A stretch of DNA of 64,000 nucleotides, taken from the NCBI RefSeq assembly GCF_003389455.1, contig NZ_QUAC01000006.1:1-64000 (forward strand). The letters run 5' to 3'. A program made the position numbers and the translations under genes. The DNA comes from Streptomyces inhibens (GTDB taxonomy: Bacteria > Actinomycetota > Actinomycetes > Streptomycetales > Streptomycetaceae). The notes under the pieces are model-generated. The model did not search any database and was not told where the DNA came from. It saw nothing but the letters and a program-made list of their open reading frames with translations. Shown in pieces: positions 32,937 to 42,710 of the stretch; the first letter of the stretch is position 1, and each line of letters starts with the position of its first letter.

Positions 32937-34255
32937 CCCAGACCCCCCATGACGCGGCGGACCTGCACGCCCGCCATCAGGCCGTCCTGCCCTCCTGGCT
33001 CAGCCTCTATTACGACCGGCCCATCGAACTCACCCACGGTGAGGGCCGCCATGTCTGGGACGCCGAGGGAAACCGCTATCTCGACTTCTTCGGCGGCATC
33101 CTCACCACCATGACGGCGCATGCGCTGCCCGAGGTGACCAAGGCCGTCGGCGAACAGGCCGGCCGCATCATCCACACCTCGACGCTCTATCTCTCCCGCC
33201 CCATGGTCGACCTGGCGGAGCGGATCGTGGCGCTCTCCGGCATCCCCGACGCCCGGGTCTTCTTCACCACCTCCGGTACGGAGGCCAATGACGCGGCCCT
33301 GCTGCTGGCCACCACGCACCGACGCTCCAACCAGATCCTGGCGATGCGCAACAGCTACCACGGCCGGTCCTTCTCCACGGTCGGCATCACCGGCAACCAG
33401 AGCTGGTCGCCGACCAGCCTCTCGCCGTTGCAGACGCTCTATGTGCACGGCGGGGTGCGCAGCCGCGGCCCGTACGCCGAGCTGAGCGACCGCGCCTACA
33501 TCGCGGCCTGTGTCGCCGACCTGGAGGACATGCTCCAGCAGACCGCGGGCGGCGTCGCCGCGCTGATCGCCGAACCGATCCAGGGCGTCGGCGGGTTCAC
33601 CATGCCGCCGGACGGCCTGTACGCCGCGTTCCGCGAGGTGCTCGCCCGGCACGGCATCCTGTGGATCAGCGACGAGGTGCAGACCGGCTGGGGCCGCACC
33701 GGCGACCACTTCTGGGGCTGGCAGGCACACGCCGACAACGGCCCGCCGGACCTGCTCACCTTCGCCAAGGGCATCGGCAACGGGATGTCCATCGGCGGGG
33801 TGGTGGCCCGCGCCGAGGTGATGAACTCGCTCTCCGCGAACTCCATCTCCACCTTCGGCGGCAGCCCGGTCACCATGGCCGCCGGCCTGGCCAACCTCAA
33901 CTATCTCCTCGAACACGACCTCCAGGGCAACTCCCGGCGGGTCGGCGGGCTGCTCATCGAGCGGCTGCGGGCGGTCACGGCCGGCCTCGAAGTCGTACGG
34001 GAAGTGCGCGGCCGCGGCCTGATGATCGGCATCGAACTGGTCCGCCCCGGCACCGACGAGCCCTCGCCGGAGGCCGCGTCGCTGGTCGTGGAGGCGGCCC
34101 GGGAGCGCGGCCTGCTGCTGGGCAAGGGCGGCCTGGGCGGCGCCTCGCTCCGCATCGCGCCCCCGATGACGCTGACCGTCGCCGAGGCGGAACAGGGCGC
34201 CGATCTGCTGGCCGATGCGCTGCACTCGGCGCAGCGGCTCCTGGGCGGGACGTAG
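32933..34255 (+). CDS. Class III PLP aminotransferase, likely beta-alanine/omega-amino acid
   Basis: A 440-residue class III aminotransferase. PLP contacts are visible as FFTTSGTEANDAALLLA, AEPIQGVGGF, WISDEVQTGWGRTG and the Schiff-base Lys in LLTFAKGIGNGMSIGG. Next to a beta-ureidopropionase-type enzyme and dihydropyrimidinase it most plausibly converts beta-alanine or 3-aminoisobutyrate to the semialdehyde. GTG start overlaps the upstream stop. A hairpin at 34271-34301 ends the unit. Substrate assignment is by context. Confidence 0.88.
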   Translation: MTQTPHDAADLHARHQAVLPSWLSLYYDRPIELTHGEGRHVWDAEGNRYLDFFGGILTTMTAHALPEVTKAVGEQAGRIIHTSTLYLSRPMVDLAERIVALSGIPDARVFFTTSGTEANDAALLLATTHRRSNQILAMRNSYHGRSFSTVGITGNQSWSPTSLSPLQTLYVHGGVRSRGPYAELSDRAYIAACVADLEDMLQQTAGGVAALIAEPIQGVGGFTMPPDGLYAAFREVLARHGILWISDEVQTGWGRTGDHFWGWQAHADNGPPDLLTFAKGIGNGMSIGGVVARAEVMNSLSANSISTFGGSPVTMAAGLANLNYLLEHDLQGNSRRVGGLLIERLRAVTAGLEVVREVRGRGLMIGIELVRPGTDEPSPEAASLVVEAARERGLLLGKGGLGGASLRIAPPMTLTVAEAEQGADLLADALHSAQRLLGGT

Positions 34256-34270
34256 CCGGCGGACTCACCA

Positions 34271-34301
34271 CGGGCGGGGCGGCTCCGCGGTGCCCCGTCC
34301 G
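34271..34301. terminator. Hairpin between convergent genes
   Basis: CGGGCGGGGC (34271-34280) pairs with GCCCCGTCCG (34292-34301), ten pairs including one G-T, over an 11-nt loop. It follows the aminotransferase stop by 15 bp. Confidence 0.55.
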
Positions 34302-34421
34302 TTCCCCGGCAGTGAGGGCAACTCCCCCTCGTACGAGGAGCGTTGAGGGGCGCTTCAGGGTGGACTCCCGAACGTGGGGGGTGGGAGCGGGAGCGAACGT
34401 CGGATGTGCTTCGGGTCTTCG

Positions 34422-35309
34422 TCAGGGGCTCTCCGCCGCCGACGCGCGCACCGTGTCGGCGACCAGCGTGAAGAACCGGGTGTGGGCGCGCCGGCTGCAC
34501 GGGGCCTCCGGGTTCCACGGCAGCAGCCGGGCGCGGGCCTCCAGTGCCCGCCAGTGCTCGTCGGCCCGGAGCTCCTCGGGCCGGGCGGCATTGGCCCGTA
34601 CGTCCATGAGCACGATGTCCGGAGCCATCGCCGCGGCCTCCGCCCAGCCGACCGTCGACCAGTTCGCACCGGATCCGGCCGCCGGCTCCACCAGTCCGAC
34701 GCCGTGCTCGGCCAGTGCCCGCAGATCCGGCCAGGCGCCGGGCCGGGCCAGATGCACCCGCTCCGGTCCGCCGGGTGACAGCGCCACCACCCGCGGCCGC
34801 ACCGCCCCGCCGGTCGCCTGCCGCAGGGCGTCCTCCGCCGCGTCCAACTCCCGTGCCGAGCTCAGGGGTTCGCCCCGGCCCAGCGATCCGGCGAGCGCCG
34901 CGAACCGTTCGCGCACCTCGGCCAGGCTCCGGCCGGGGCCCACCGCGACGGTGGCGACCGGGACATGCGCCTCCAGCTCCAGGGCGGTCTTCTGCTCCAG
35001 CCCGTAGACCTGCTCGCCGTCATAGGTCACGGCCACCACGAGGTCCGGTTCCGCCTCCAGCACGGTGTCCGGGTGCAGCGAGCCACCCGAACCGAGGTAC
35101 GGGATCTCCGTGAGCGGCAGCTCGCCGCTCTTGGCGGGGTCGGGGGCGGCGCCGTCGTGCTGGGACCCGAAGAGCCCCACGGGACGTATGCCGTGATCCC
35201 ACAGCGTCGCCCCCGCCTGTATGTACGCGACGATCCGTACCGGCCGGTCCCCGGCCACCGCCAGGCGTCCCCGGTCGTCGGAGAACTCCCACGGTGTGCT
35301 GTGTTCCAT
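34422..35309 (-). CDS. Substrate-binding-protein-like (BtuF/FhuD-type) protein without export signal
   Basis: A 295-residue protein with the two-lobed helical-backbone fold of class III (metal-chelate/B12) binding proteins: RIVAYIQAGATLWDHGIRPVGLFG at the start and LEAEPDLVVAVTYDGEQ, then a second lobe with VVALSPGGPERVHLARPG and AAMAPDIVLMDVRAN. Unlike normal members it has no signal peptide or lipobox, even from the earlier possible ATG at 35339. No ABC permease or ATPase is nearby. It may be a cytoplasmic ligand-binding or sensor protein. It is divergent from dihydropyrimidinase. AGAAAGG precedes the chosen ATG. Confidence 0.72.
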   Translation of the reverse strand: MEHSTPWEFSDDRGRLAVAGDRPVRIVAYIQAGATLWDHGIRPVGLFGSQHDGAAPDPAKSGELPLTEIPYLGSGGSLHPDTVLEAEPDLVVAVTYDGEQVYGLEQKTALELEAHVPVATVAVGPGRSLAEVRERFAALAGSLGRGEPLSSARELDAAEDALRQATGGAVRPRVVALSPGGPERVHLARPGAWPDLRALAEHGVGLVEPAAGSGANWSTVGWAEAAAMAPDIVLMDVRANAARPEELRADEHWRALEARARLLPWNPEAPCSRRAHTRFFTLVADTVRASAAESP

Positions 35310-35512
35310 GACCTGTCGCCTTTCTGCGTCGTCCGTCATGACGTTCTGCCGCTTGCGAGGATTGCCCGCCGGCGTCGGCGGATATCTGCCCATCGCGCCA
35401 CCCCCGCACCCCTCCGGGGCGGGCCCCGCCGGTGCCGGCCGGCCCGCGCGTTGAACCGGCCGGATGATCGTCGTCGCAACACGAATGCCCCCGCTGATTA
35501 ACGGTCACGGTA

Positions 35513-35575
35513 TTGCCACGGTGGGTGACATGCTTCTACGGTGTCTCCTTCTCGACCGGAATCTACGGGTGTAGA
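35513..35575 (+). promoter_or_regulatory. Candidate dihydropyrimidinase promoter and operator
   Basis: TTGCCA (35513-35518) and TACGGT (35537-35542) lie 18 bp apart. Downstream, TCTAC-GGGT-GTAGA (35562-35575) is a small perfect inverted repeat, and TTCTACGG at 35534-35541 is a near copy of its left side. The remaining 35310-35512 shows nothing else clear. Confidence 0.45.
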
Positions 35576-35612
35576 CCAGTGGTGACGTGGCGTCAGGCAG
35601 GGAGTTGAGATC

Positions 35613-37019
35613 GTGAGCCGTACGGTCGTCCGGGGCGGACTGGTCATCACCGCCGCCGATGAGATGCACGCCGATGTCCTGGTCGAGGACGGCCGGGTCG
35701 CCGCCCTCGCCGCGCACGGCAGCCCCTCGGCGGACAGCTGGGGCGGGTCCGCCGACCACACCATCGACGCCACCGGCAAATACGTCATCCCGGGCGGTGT
35801 CGACGCCCACACCCACCTGGACTTCCCCTTCGGCGGGACGTTCTCCTCCGACAACTTCGAGACCGGCACCCGCGCCGCGGCCTGGGGCGGCACCACCACC
35901 CTCGTCGACTTCGCGGTCCAGTCCCGCGGCAAGTCGCTGCGGGCGGGCCTGGACACCTGGCACGCCAAGTCCGACGCCCAGTGCGCCATCGACTACGCGT
36001 TCCACATGATCCTCTCGGATGTCAACGAGCACACCCTCAAGGAGATGGACCTCCTGGTCGCGGAGGGTGTCACCTCCTTCAAGCTGTTCACCGCCTACCC
36101 CGGGGTCTTCTACAGCGACGACGGACAGATCCTGCGCGCGATGCAACGCTCCGCCGACAACGGCGGGCTGGTGATGATGCACGCCGAGAACGGCATCGCC
36201 ATCGACGTCCTCGTCGAACAGGCGCTGGCCGAGGGCCGGACCGATCCGCGCTACCACGGCGAGGTCCGCCATGTCCTCCTGGAGGCCGAGGCCACCCATC
36301 GCACCATCCAGCTGGCCCGGGTCGCCGGCGCACCGCTCTACGTCGTCCATGTCTCCGCCGAGGAAGCCGTCGCCGAGATCGCCCAGGCCCGCGACAAGGG
36401 GCTCAATGTCTTCGGCGAGACCTGTCCGCAGTATCTGTTCCTGTCCACCGACAACCTCGCCGAGCCGGACTTCGAGGGCGCCAAGTACGTCTGCTCCACA
36501 CCGCTGCGGCCCCGCGAGCACCAGGCGGCGCTCTGGCGCGGACTGCGCACCAACGACCTCCAGGTCGTCTCCACCGACCACTGCCCCTTCTGCTTCCAGG
36601 GGCAGAAGGAGCTCGGCCGCGGCGACTTCTCCAAGATCCCCAACGGGATGCCCGGCATCGAGAACCGGATGGACCTCCTCCACCAGGGCGTTGTGGAGGG
36701 CCGGATCAGCCGCCGGCGCTGGATCGAGATCGCCTGCGCCTCCCCGGCCCGGATGTTCGGCCTCTACCCGAAGAAGGGCACCATCGCCCCCGGTGCCGAC
36801 GCCGACCTCGTCGTCTACGACCCCACGGCCGAGCAGACGGTCTCCGCCGAGACCCACCACATGAACGTCGACTACTCGGCGTACGAGGGCAAACGGCTCA
36901 CCGGGCAGGTCGAAACGGTGCTCTCGCGCGGCGAACTCGTCATCGACCGGCGGAAGTTCACCGGACGTGCGGGCCATGGCCAGTACATCCCGCGTGGCAC
37001 ATGTCAGTACCTCATTTAA
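35613..37019 (+). CDS. hydA: Dihydropyrimidinase (D-hydantoinase)
   Basis: A 468-residue cyclic amidohydrolase. Metal ligands are His66/His68 in VDAHTHLDFP, the carbamylated Lys157 in GVTSFKLFTAYPG, His190 in MMHAENG, a His in VVHVSAEEA and Asp in STDHCPF. It opens dihydrouracil, dihydrothymine or hydantoins to N-carbamoyl acids, which the 32094-32936 gene product can hydrolyse. Starts with GTG. First gene of a unit with the LLM flavin enzyme and NCS1 permease; the LLM ribosome site overlaps its TAA stop. Confidence 0.93.
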   Translation: MSRTVVRGGLVITAADEMHADVLVEDGRVAALAAHGSPSADSWGGSADHTIDATGKYVIPGGVDAHTHLDFPFGGTFSSDNFETGTRAAAWGGTTTLVDFAVQSRGKSLRAGLDTWHAKSDAQCAIDYAFHMILSDVNEHTLKEMDLLVAEGVTSFKLFTAYPGVFYSDDGQILRAMQRSADNGGLVMMHAENGIAIDVLVEQALAEGRTDPRYHGEVRHVLLEAEATHRTIQLARVAGAPLYVVHVSAEEAVAEIAQARDKGLNVFGETCPQYLFLSTDNLAEPDFEGAKYVCSTPLRPREHQAALWRGLRTNDLQVVSTDHCPFCFQGQKELGRGDFSKIPNGMPGIENRMDLLHQGVVEGRISRRRWIEIACASPARMFGLYPKKGTIAPGADADLVVYDPTAEQTVSAETHHMNVDYSAYEGKRLTGQVETVLSRGELVIDRRKFTGRAGHGQYIPRGTCQYLI

Positions 37020-37030
37020 GGAGCGCCGCT

Positions 37031-38035
37031 GTGGACTTCGGAGTTGTCCTGCAGGCCGACCCGCCCGCTTCCGCCGTCGTGTCCCTGATGCGCCGCGCCG
37101 AACGCAACGGCTTCCGCTACGGCTGGACCTTCGACTCGGCCGTCCTGTGGCAGGAACCGTTCGTCATCTACAGCCGCATCCTGGAACACACCGACCGGCT
37201 GATCGTCGGCCCGATGGTCACCAACCCCTCCACCCGCACCCCCGAAGTCACCGCCTCCACCTTCGCCACCCTCAACGAGATGTACGGCAACCGCACCGTC
37301 TGCGGCATCGGCCGCGGCGACTCCGCGATGCGGGTGGCCGGGCGGCCGCCCAACACCCTGGCCCGGCTCGGCGAGGCGATCGGCACCATCCGCGACCTGG
37401 CCGAGGGCCGCGAGGCGGACCTCGGCGGCGGCCACCGGGTCCGGATCCCCTGGATCAAGGGCGGCGAACTGCCGGTCTGGATGGCCGCCTACGGGCCCAA
37501 GGCCCTCGCCATGGCGGGCCGGCTGGCCGACGGCTTCATCCTCCAGCTCGCCGACCCCTTCCTCACCGAGTGGATGATCAAGGCGGTACGGCAGGCGGCG
37601 GTGGACGCCGGACGCGACCCGGCCGAGGTCACGATCTGCGTCGCCGCCCCCGCCTATGTGGGCGACGACCTCGGCCACGCCCGCGAGCAGTGCCGCTGGT
37701 TCGGCGGCATGGTCGGCAACCACGTCGCCGATCTCGTCACCCGCTACGGCGAGCACTCCGGCATGGTGCCGGACGAGCTCACCGACTACATCAAGGCCCG
37801 CAAGGGCTACGACTACTCCCACCACGGCCGGGCCGACAACCCGGACACCGCCTTCGTACCGGACTCCATCGTCGACCGCTTCTGTCTGCTGGGCCCGGCC
37901 GCCGCGCACCTCGACCGGCTGCACCAGCTCAAGGCGCTGGGCGTGGACCAGTTCGCGCTCTACGCCATGCACGACGCCAAGGAATCCACCATCGACGCCT
38001 ACGGAGCAGAGATCATTCCCGCGTTCGCCGACTGA
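37031..38035 (+). CDS. LLM-class (F420-dependent type) oxidoreductase, TIGR03842-like
   Basis: A 334-residue TIM-barrel enzyme of the luciferase-like group: FGVVLQADPPA, RYGWTFDSAVLWQEPFVIYS split over early strands, VGPMVTNPSTRTPEVTAS, GIGRGDSAMRVAGRPP and GELPVWMAAYGPKALAMAGRLADG. The GPMVTNP and GRGDSA segments are typical of the F420-binding branch. As I recall, TIGR03842 genes repeatedly neighbour dihydropyrimidinase. The window shows no dihydropyrimidine dehydrogenase, so this enzyme might interconvert uracil-type rings and their dihydro forms; that is inference. GTG start, AAGGAG eight bases upstream. Confidence 0.85.
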   Translation: MDFGVVLQADPPASAVVSLMRRAERNGFRYGWTFDSAVLWQEPFVIYSRILEHTDRLIVGPMVTNPSTRTPEVTASTFATLNEMYGNRTVCGIGRGDSAMRVAGRPPNTLARLGEAIGTIRDLAEGREADLGGGHRVRIPWIKGGELPVWMAAYGPKALAMAGRLADGFILQLADPFLTEWMIKAVRQAAVDAGRDPAEVTICVAAPAYVGDDLGHAREQCRWFGGMVGNHVADLVTRYGEHSGMVPDELTDYIKARKGYDYSHHGRADNPDTAFVPDSIVDRFCLLGPAAAHLDRLHQLKALGVDQFALYAMHDAKESTIDAYGAEIIPAFAD

Positions 38036-38123
38036 ACGGGCCCTGGTACGGGGCCGGTTGTCGCCCACGCAGCTGTGCGGCAACCGGCGGCCGGCGGCCC
38101 GCCCCCGGACGAAAGGTCCCCGC

Positions 38124-39680
<1,557 letters not shown>

Positions 39681-39959
39681 ACTTGCCCGCCGCCAGCTCC
39701 TGCGCCCGCGCCAGCTCCGCGTCCGAGACCACGCCGTCCGCCCCGCCGTAGCGCGCCCGGAACGACGCGATCATCCGCTCGATGACCTCGGCGCGGGGCA
39801 GCCCGGTCTGCCGCCGCAGCGGATCCACCCGCTTCTCGGCGCTGGCGATGCCCTTGTCCGACACCTTCTCCCGGCCGATCCGCAGCACCTCGACCATCTT
39901 TGCCGCATCGATGTCGTACGACATCGTCACGTGATGCAGCACGGCCCCGCCCGCCCGTC

Positions 39960-40022
39960 GCCCACCACCGCCCCGAGCCGAAACGCTGCGCGTTGCCCCT
40001 TCCGGAATTGAGACAACGCGCT
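39960..40022. repeat. Palindromic element inserted in frame in the lipoate ligase gene
   Basis: GCGCGTTG (39988-39995) and CAACGCGC (40014-40021) are perfect 8-bp arms. With the adjoining C-rich flank (39960-39987) they coincide with the extra residues in the ligase. The left flank CCCACCACCGCCCCGAG is like dispersed repeats I recall from Streptomyces genomes. Confidence 0.5.
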
Positions 40023-40797
40023 TCTGCGCCGCCCCCGCAACCTTCCCGGCATCCGTCGCGATGTCATTGAGCGGCTTGTACCAGGCCTTGATCCCCATAT
40101 CGCCCAGCGCCGCCAGCACCCAGTCGTCCAGATACGCATAGCTCTCGGCGAAGGTGAGCCCCTGCACCAGGGACTGCGGCACACACAGCGAATAGGTGAT
40201 GGTGTTGCCCGGCTCGACGAACATCGCCCCGCCACCGCTGATCCGCCGTACCACCGTCACACCATGGCGCTCGGCACCCCGCTCGTCGACCTCGTTACGC
40301 AGCGACTGAAAGCTGCCGATGATCACCGCCGGCCGGTCCCACTCCCACACCCGCAGGGTCGGTGGCCGCCGACCCGCCGCGACCTCCTGCGTCAGCACCT
40401 CGTCCAACGCCATGTGCAGCGCGGGCGGCTGCGGCCCCTCATGAATGATCTGCCAGTCGAAGTCGGTCCACTCCGCGGCGTCCACCACGGCCCGCCGGAC
40501 CGCGACCCCCACCGCCTCGCTGCTGAACCCGAACAGCACCGCGCCGGCCGGCAGCGCCGCATCGATCCGCGCCGCCAGCCCCCGCGCATCGGTGTCCGCC
40601 GGCGCACCCTCCAACGCCCCGTTGATCGCATCCAGCGCCTCGTCCGGCTCCAGGAAGAAGTCCCCGGCGACCCGGACCCCGCGCAGCGTTCCGTCCGTCA
40701 CCTCCAGATCGACGACCACGAGCTTGCCGCCCGGGACCTTGTACTCACCGTGGTGCACGGTGTTCTCCTCTCCCCGAGGTCTCCCCGAGTCCGCGCC

Positions 40798-41562
40798 TCA
40801 CCCACCCGCCGTCAGCTTCTCCAACAGCCGGGGCAGCGCACTGCCGATCGGCTCGCGGATCACCTCGGCGGCAAGCGTGTCGTACGGCGTCGGCTCGGCA
40901 TTGACGATGATCAGCCGTGCGCCGTGCTCGGCGGCCACCCCCGCGAGCGAGGCGGCCGGCTGCACCTGCAACGTCGTGCCCACGGCCAGGAAGATCTCGG
41001 CGGCCTTCGCCACGCCCAGCGCCGTACCGAGCACCTGCGGATCCAGCCGCTCCCCGAACATCACCGTCGCCGACTTCAGGATCCCGCCGCACACCAGACA
41101 CGCGGGATCGGGCTCGCCCGCGGCCACCCGCGCCAGCGCCTCCTGCATCGACGACCGGGCATGGCAGCGGGTACAGGTCACCGCCCGCACGGTGCCGTGC
41201 AGCTCCAGCACCTTGCGCTCGGGCATCCCCGCGAGCTGATGCAGCCCGTCCACGTTCTGTGTGATCACCCGCACCGGCGTCCCGGACCGCTCCAGCCGGA
41301 CCACCGCCTCGTGCGCGGCATTGGGCCGCGCCCGGAAGGCGGGGCTCTCCTGCCGCATCCGCCACGAGCGCCGCCGGATCTCCGGATCGCCCATGTACGC
41401 GTCGTAGGTGACGAGCTTCTCCGCCTCCGGGTCCCGCCGCCACAGCCCGTTCGGTCCGCGGTAGTCGGGGATCCCGGAGTCGGTGGAGATTCCCGCTCCG
41501 GTGAGGATCGCGACGAGGGGGCGGCGGGGAGGCTGGTCGGGGGACACGTCGGTGCCGGTCAT
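40798..41562 (-). CDS. Sir2-family NAD-dependent protein deacylase
   Basis: A 254-residue sirtuin. GAGISTDSGIPDYRGPNGLW forms the NAD site, ITQNVDGLHQLAG follows, the catalytic His is in VLELHGTV, and the zinc is held by CTRCH and CLVCG. GTTLQVQPAA and VNAEPTPYD complete the Rossmann part. It removes acyl groups from lysines using NAD. The lipoate ligase gene follows 39 bp downstream on the same strand, so the pair may be cotranscribed; some sirtuins remove lipoyl groups, which makes the pairing notable. Orthology to CobB or to a special class is not decided. Confidence 0.9.
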   Translation of the reverse strand: MTGTDVSPDQPPRRPLVAILTGAGISTDSGIPDYRGPNGLWRRDPEAEKLVTYDAYMGDPEIRRRSWRMRQESPAFRARPNAAHEAVVRLERSGTPVRVITQNVDGLHQLAGMPERKVLELHGTVRAVTCTRCHARSSMQEALARVAAGEPDPACLVCGGILKSATVMFGERLDPQVLGTALGVAKAAEIFLAVGTTLQVQPAASLAGVAAEHGARLIIVNAEPTPYDTLAAEVIREPIGSALPRLLEKLTAGG

Positions 41563-41599
41563 GGGGCGAGCGTACGCAGAACGCAGGCCGGCCGTCCCG

Positions 41600-42568
41600 T
41601 CAGTTTTCGGTGTCGGGCCGCCAGCCGGGCGCGTGCCGGCGGGCGAGTTCGTCCCAGGCGGTCGCGCCGCCGGGCAGGGGCCAGGACCAGGTCGCTGCCC
41701 GGGCGGTCACCAACTCGTGCAGCTGCTGTCCGAGTCGGCCGCTCGCCGCCCGGGAGCGGAGTGCGGCGAGCGGGTCGCCCGCGGCGTGCTCGTCTGCCAA
41801 CTGGGCGGCGCGGTGCTCGTATTCGCTGATCAGCGGCTGGGCGTAGCGCGTGGCCCACTGGTCCGGTAGTTCACGGGCGAGGGCCAGGACGGCGGGTCGG
41901 CCGTTCTCGGCGAGCGCGGCCGCCAGGCGGTCATGGCCGTCCAGCACCAGGAAGGTGTCGAGGCCGCCGACCCACCAGAGGAGAACCGGCGGAAGGACGC
42001 CCTCGCGGTACTGGCGGCGGTAGGCCTTCACCCGCGCCGCGTCGGGTGCGGACAGCGGGCGCAGGGGCAGGATGTCGCGGGCGTCCTCCACGGGATCGCC
42101 GTAGCCGAACCAGGTGATGTGGCCGATGGGCGGGTCGTGCTGCGGCAGCCGTGCCCAGTTCGCCGCGACGTCCCATCGCCGGGGCAGACCGGGCGTCAGC
42201 TGCCAATCGCCGCCGTGCAGGGGCCCGTTGAGGCTGGTGTGCAGCTCGCTCGCGAAGTGCTGGGCCCAGCCGGCGAACCAGGCGTCGGTGTCGTCCGGGT
42301 GCGTTTCCCGGCGCGCCCGGGCGGCATCGGCGCGGAGCGGGGGCAGCGGCGAGTCGTACCGGCCCGTGCGGACGTAGTGCACCCCGCGGAGCGTCGCGCG
42401 CTGCCGCGCCAGCAGTACGACCTGCTCCCCCTGGAAGAGCACCAGCCGCCGCCCGTCCGCGACGTCGACCCGCAACGACGGGCGGTCCGGTCCGTCGACG
42501 GCCAGCGCCAGCCCGTCCCAGCGGACGCCGGTGGCGGAGCGGGGGAGGGGGGTTTGCTGCATGGGCAT
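41600..42568 (-). CDS. Hypothetical protein with a ParB/sulfiredoxin-like motif
   Basis: A 322-residue cytoplasmic protein that I cannot assign. The central segment LLWWVGGLDTFLVLDGHDRLAAALAENGRP resembles the DGHHRxxA motif of ParB/Srx-like domains, here DGHDR. The N-terminal 130 residues are beta-rich and the C-terminus is helical and rich in Ala/Arg. A second ATG two codons in is an alternative start. It lies 37 bp from the sirtuin gene on the same strand and is divergent from the second gamma-glutamyltransferase across a repeat-containing promoter region. Confidence 0.62.
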   Translation of the reverse strand: MPMQQTPLPRSATGVRWDGLALAVDGPDRPSLRVDVADGRRLVLFQGEQVVLLARQRATLRGVHYVRTGRYDSPLPPLRADAARARRETHPDDTDAWFAGWAQHFASELHTSLNGPLHGGDWQLTPGLPRRWDVAANWARLPQHDPPIGHITWFGYGDPVEDARDILPLRPLSAPDAARVKAYRRQYREGVLPPVLLWWVGGLDTFLVLDGHDRLAAALAENGRPAVLALARELPDQWATRYAQPLISEYEHRAAQLADEHAAGDPLAALRSRAASGRLGQQLHELVTARAATWSWPLPGGATAWDELARRHAPGWRPDTEN

Positions 42569-42611
42569 GGTGAGAGGGTACGTCCGAGATCCGGGACACC
42601 CTTCTGCCGGT

Positions 42612-42651
42612 CTCCTGTATACGAATTACCGGCCTCCTGTATACGAAATAC
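42612..42651. promoter_or_regulatory. Two 22-bp-spaced copies of a GTATAC-centred element
   Basis: CTCCTGTATACGAATTAC (42612-42629) recurs as CTCCTGTATACGAAATAC (42634-42651). The spacing of 22 bp puts both on the same DNA face. It lies in the divergent promoter region upstream of the gamma-glutamyltransferase-like gene and looks like a tandem operator. Confidence 0.55.
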
Positions 42652-42710
42652 GTGCCAACTCCGGCCCGGCGATGTCCGGAAAGCCAACGACGATCGAGGA
42701 GCCCACACTC

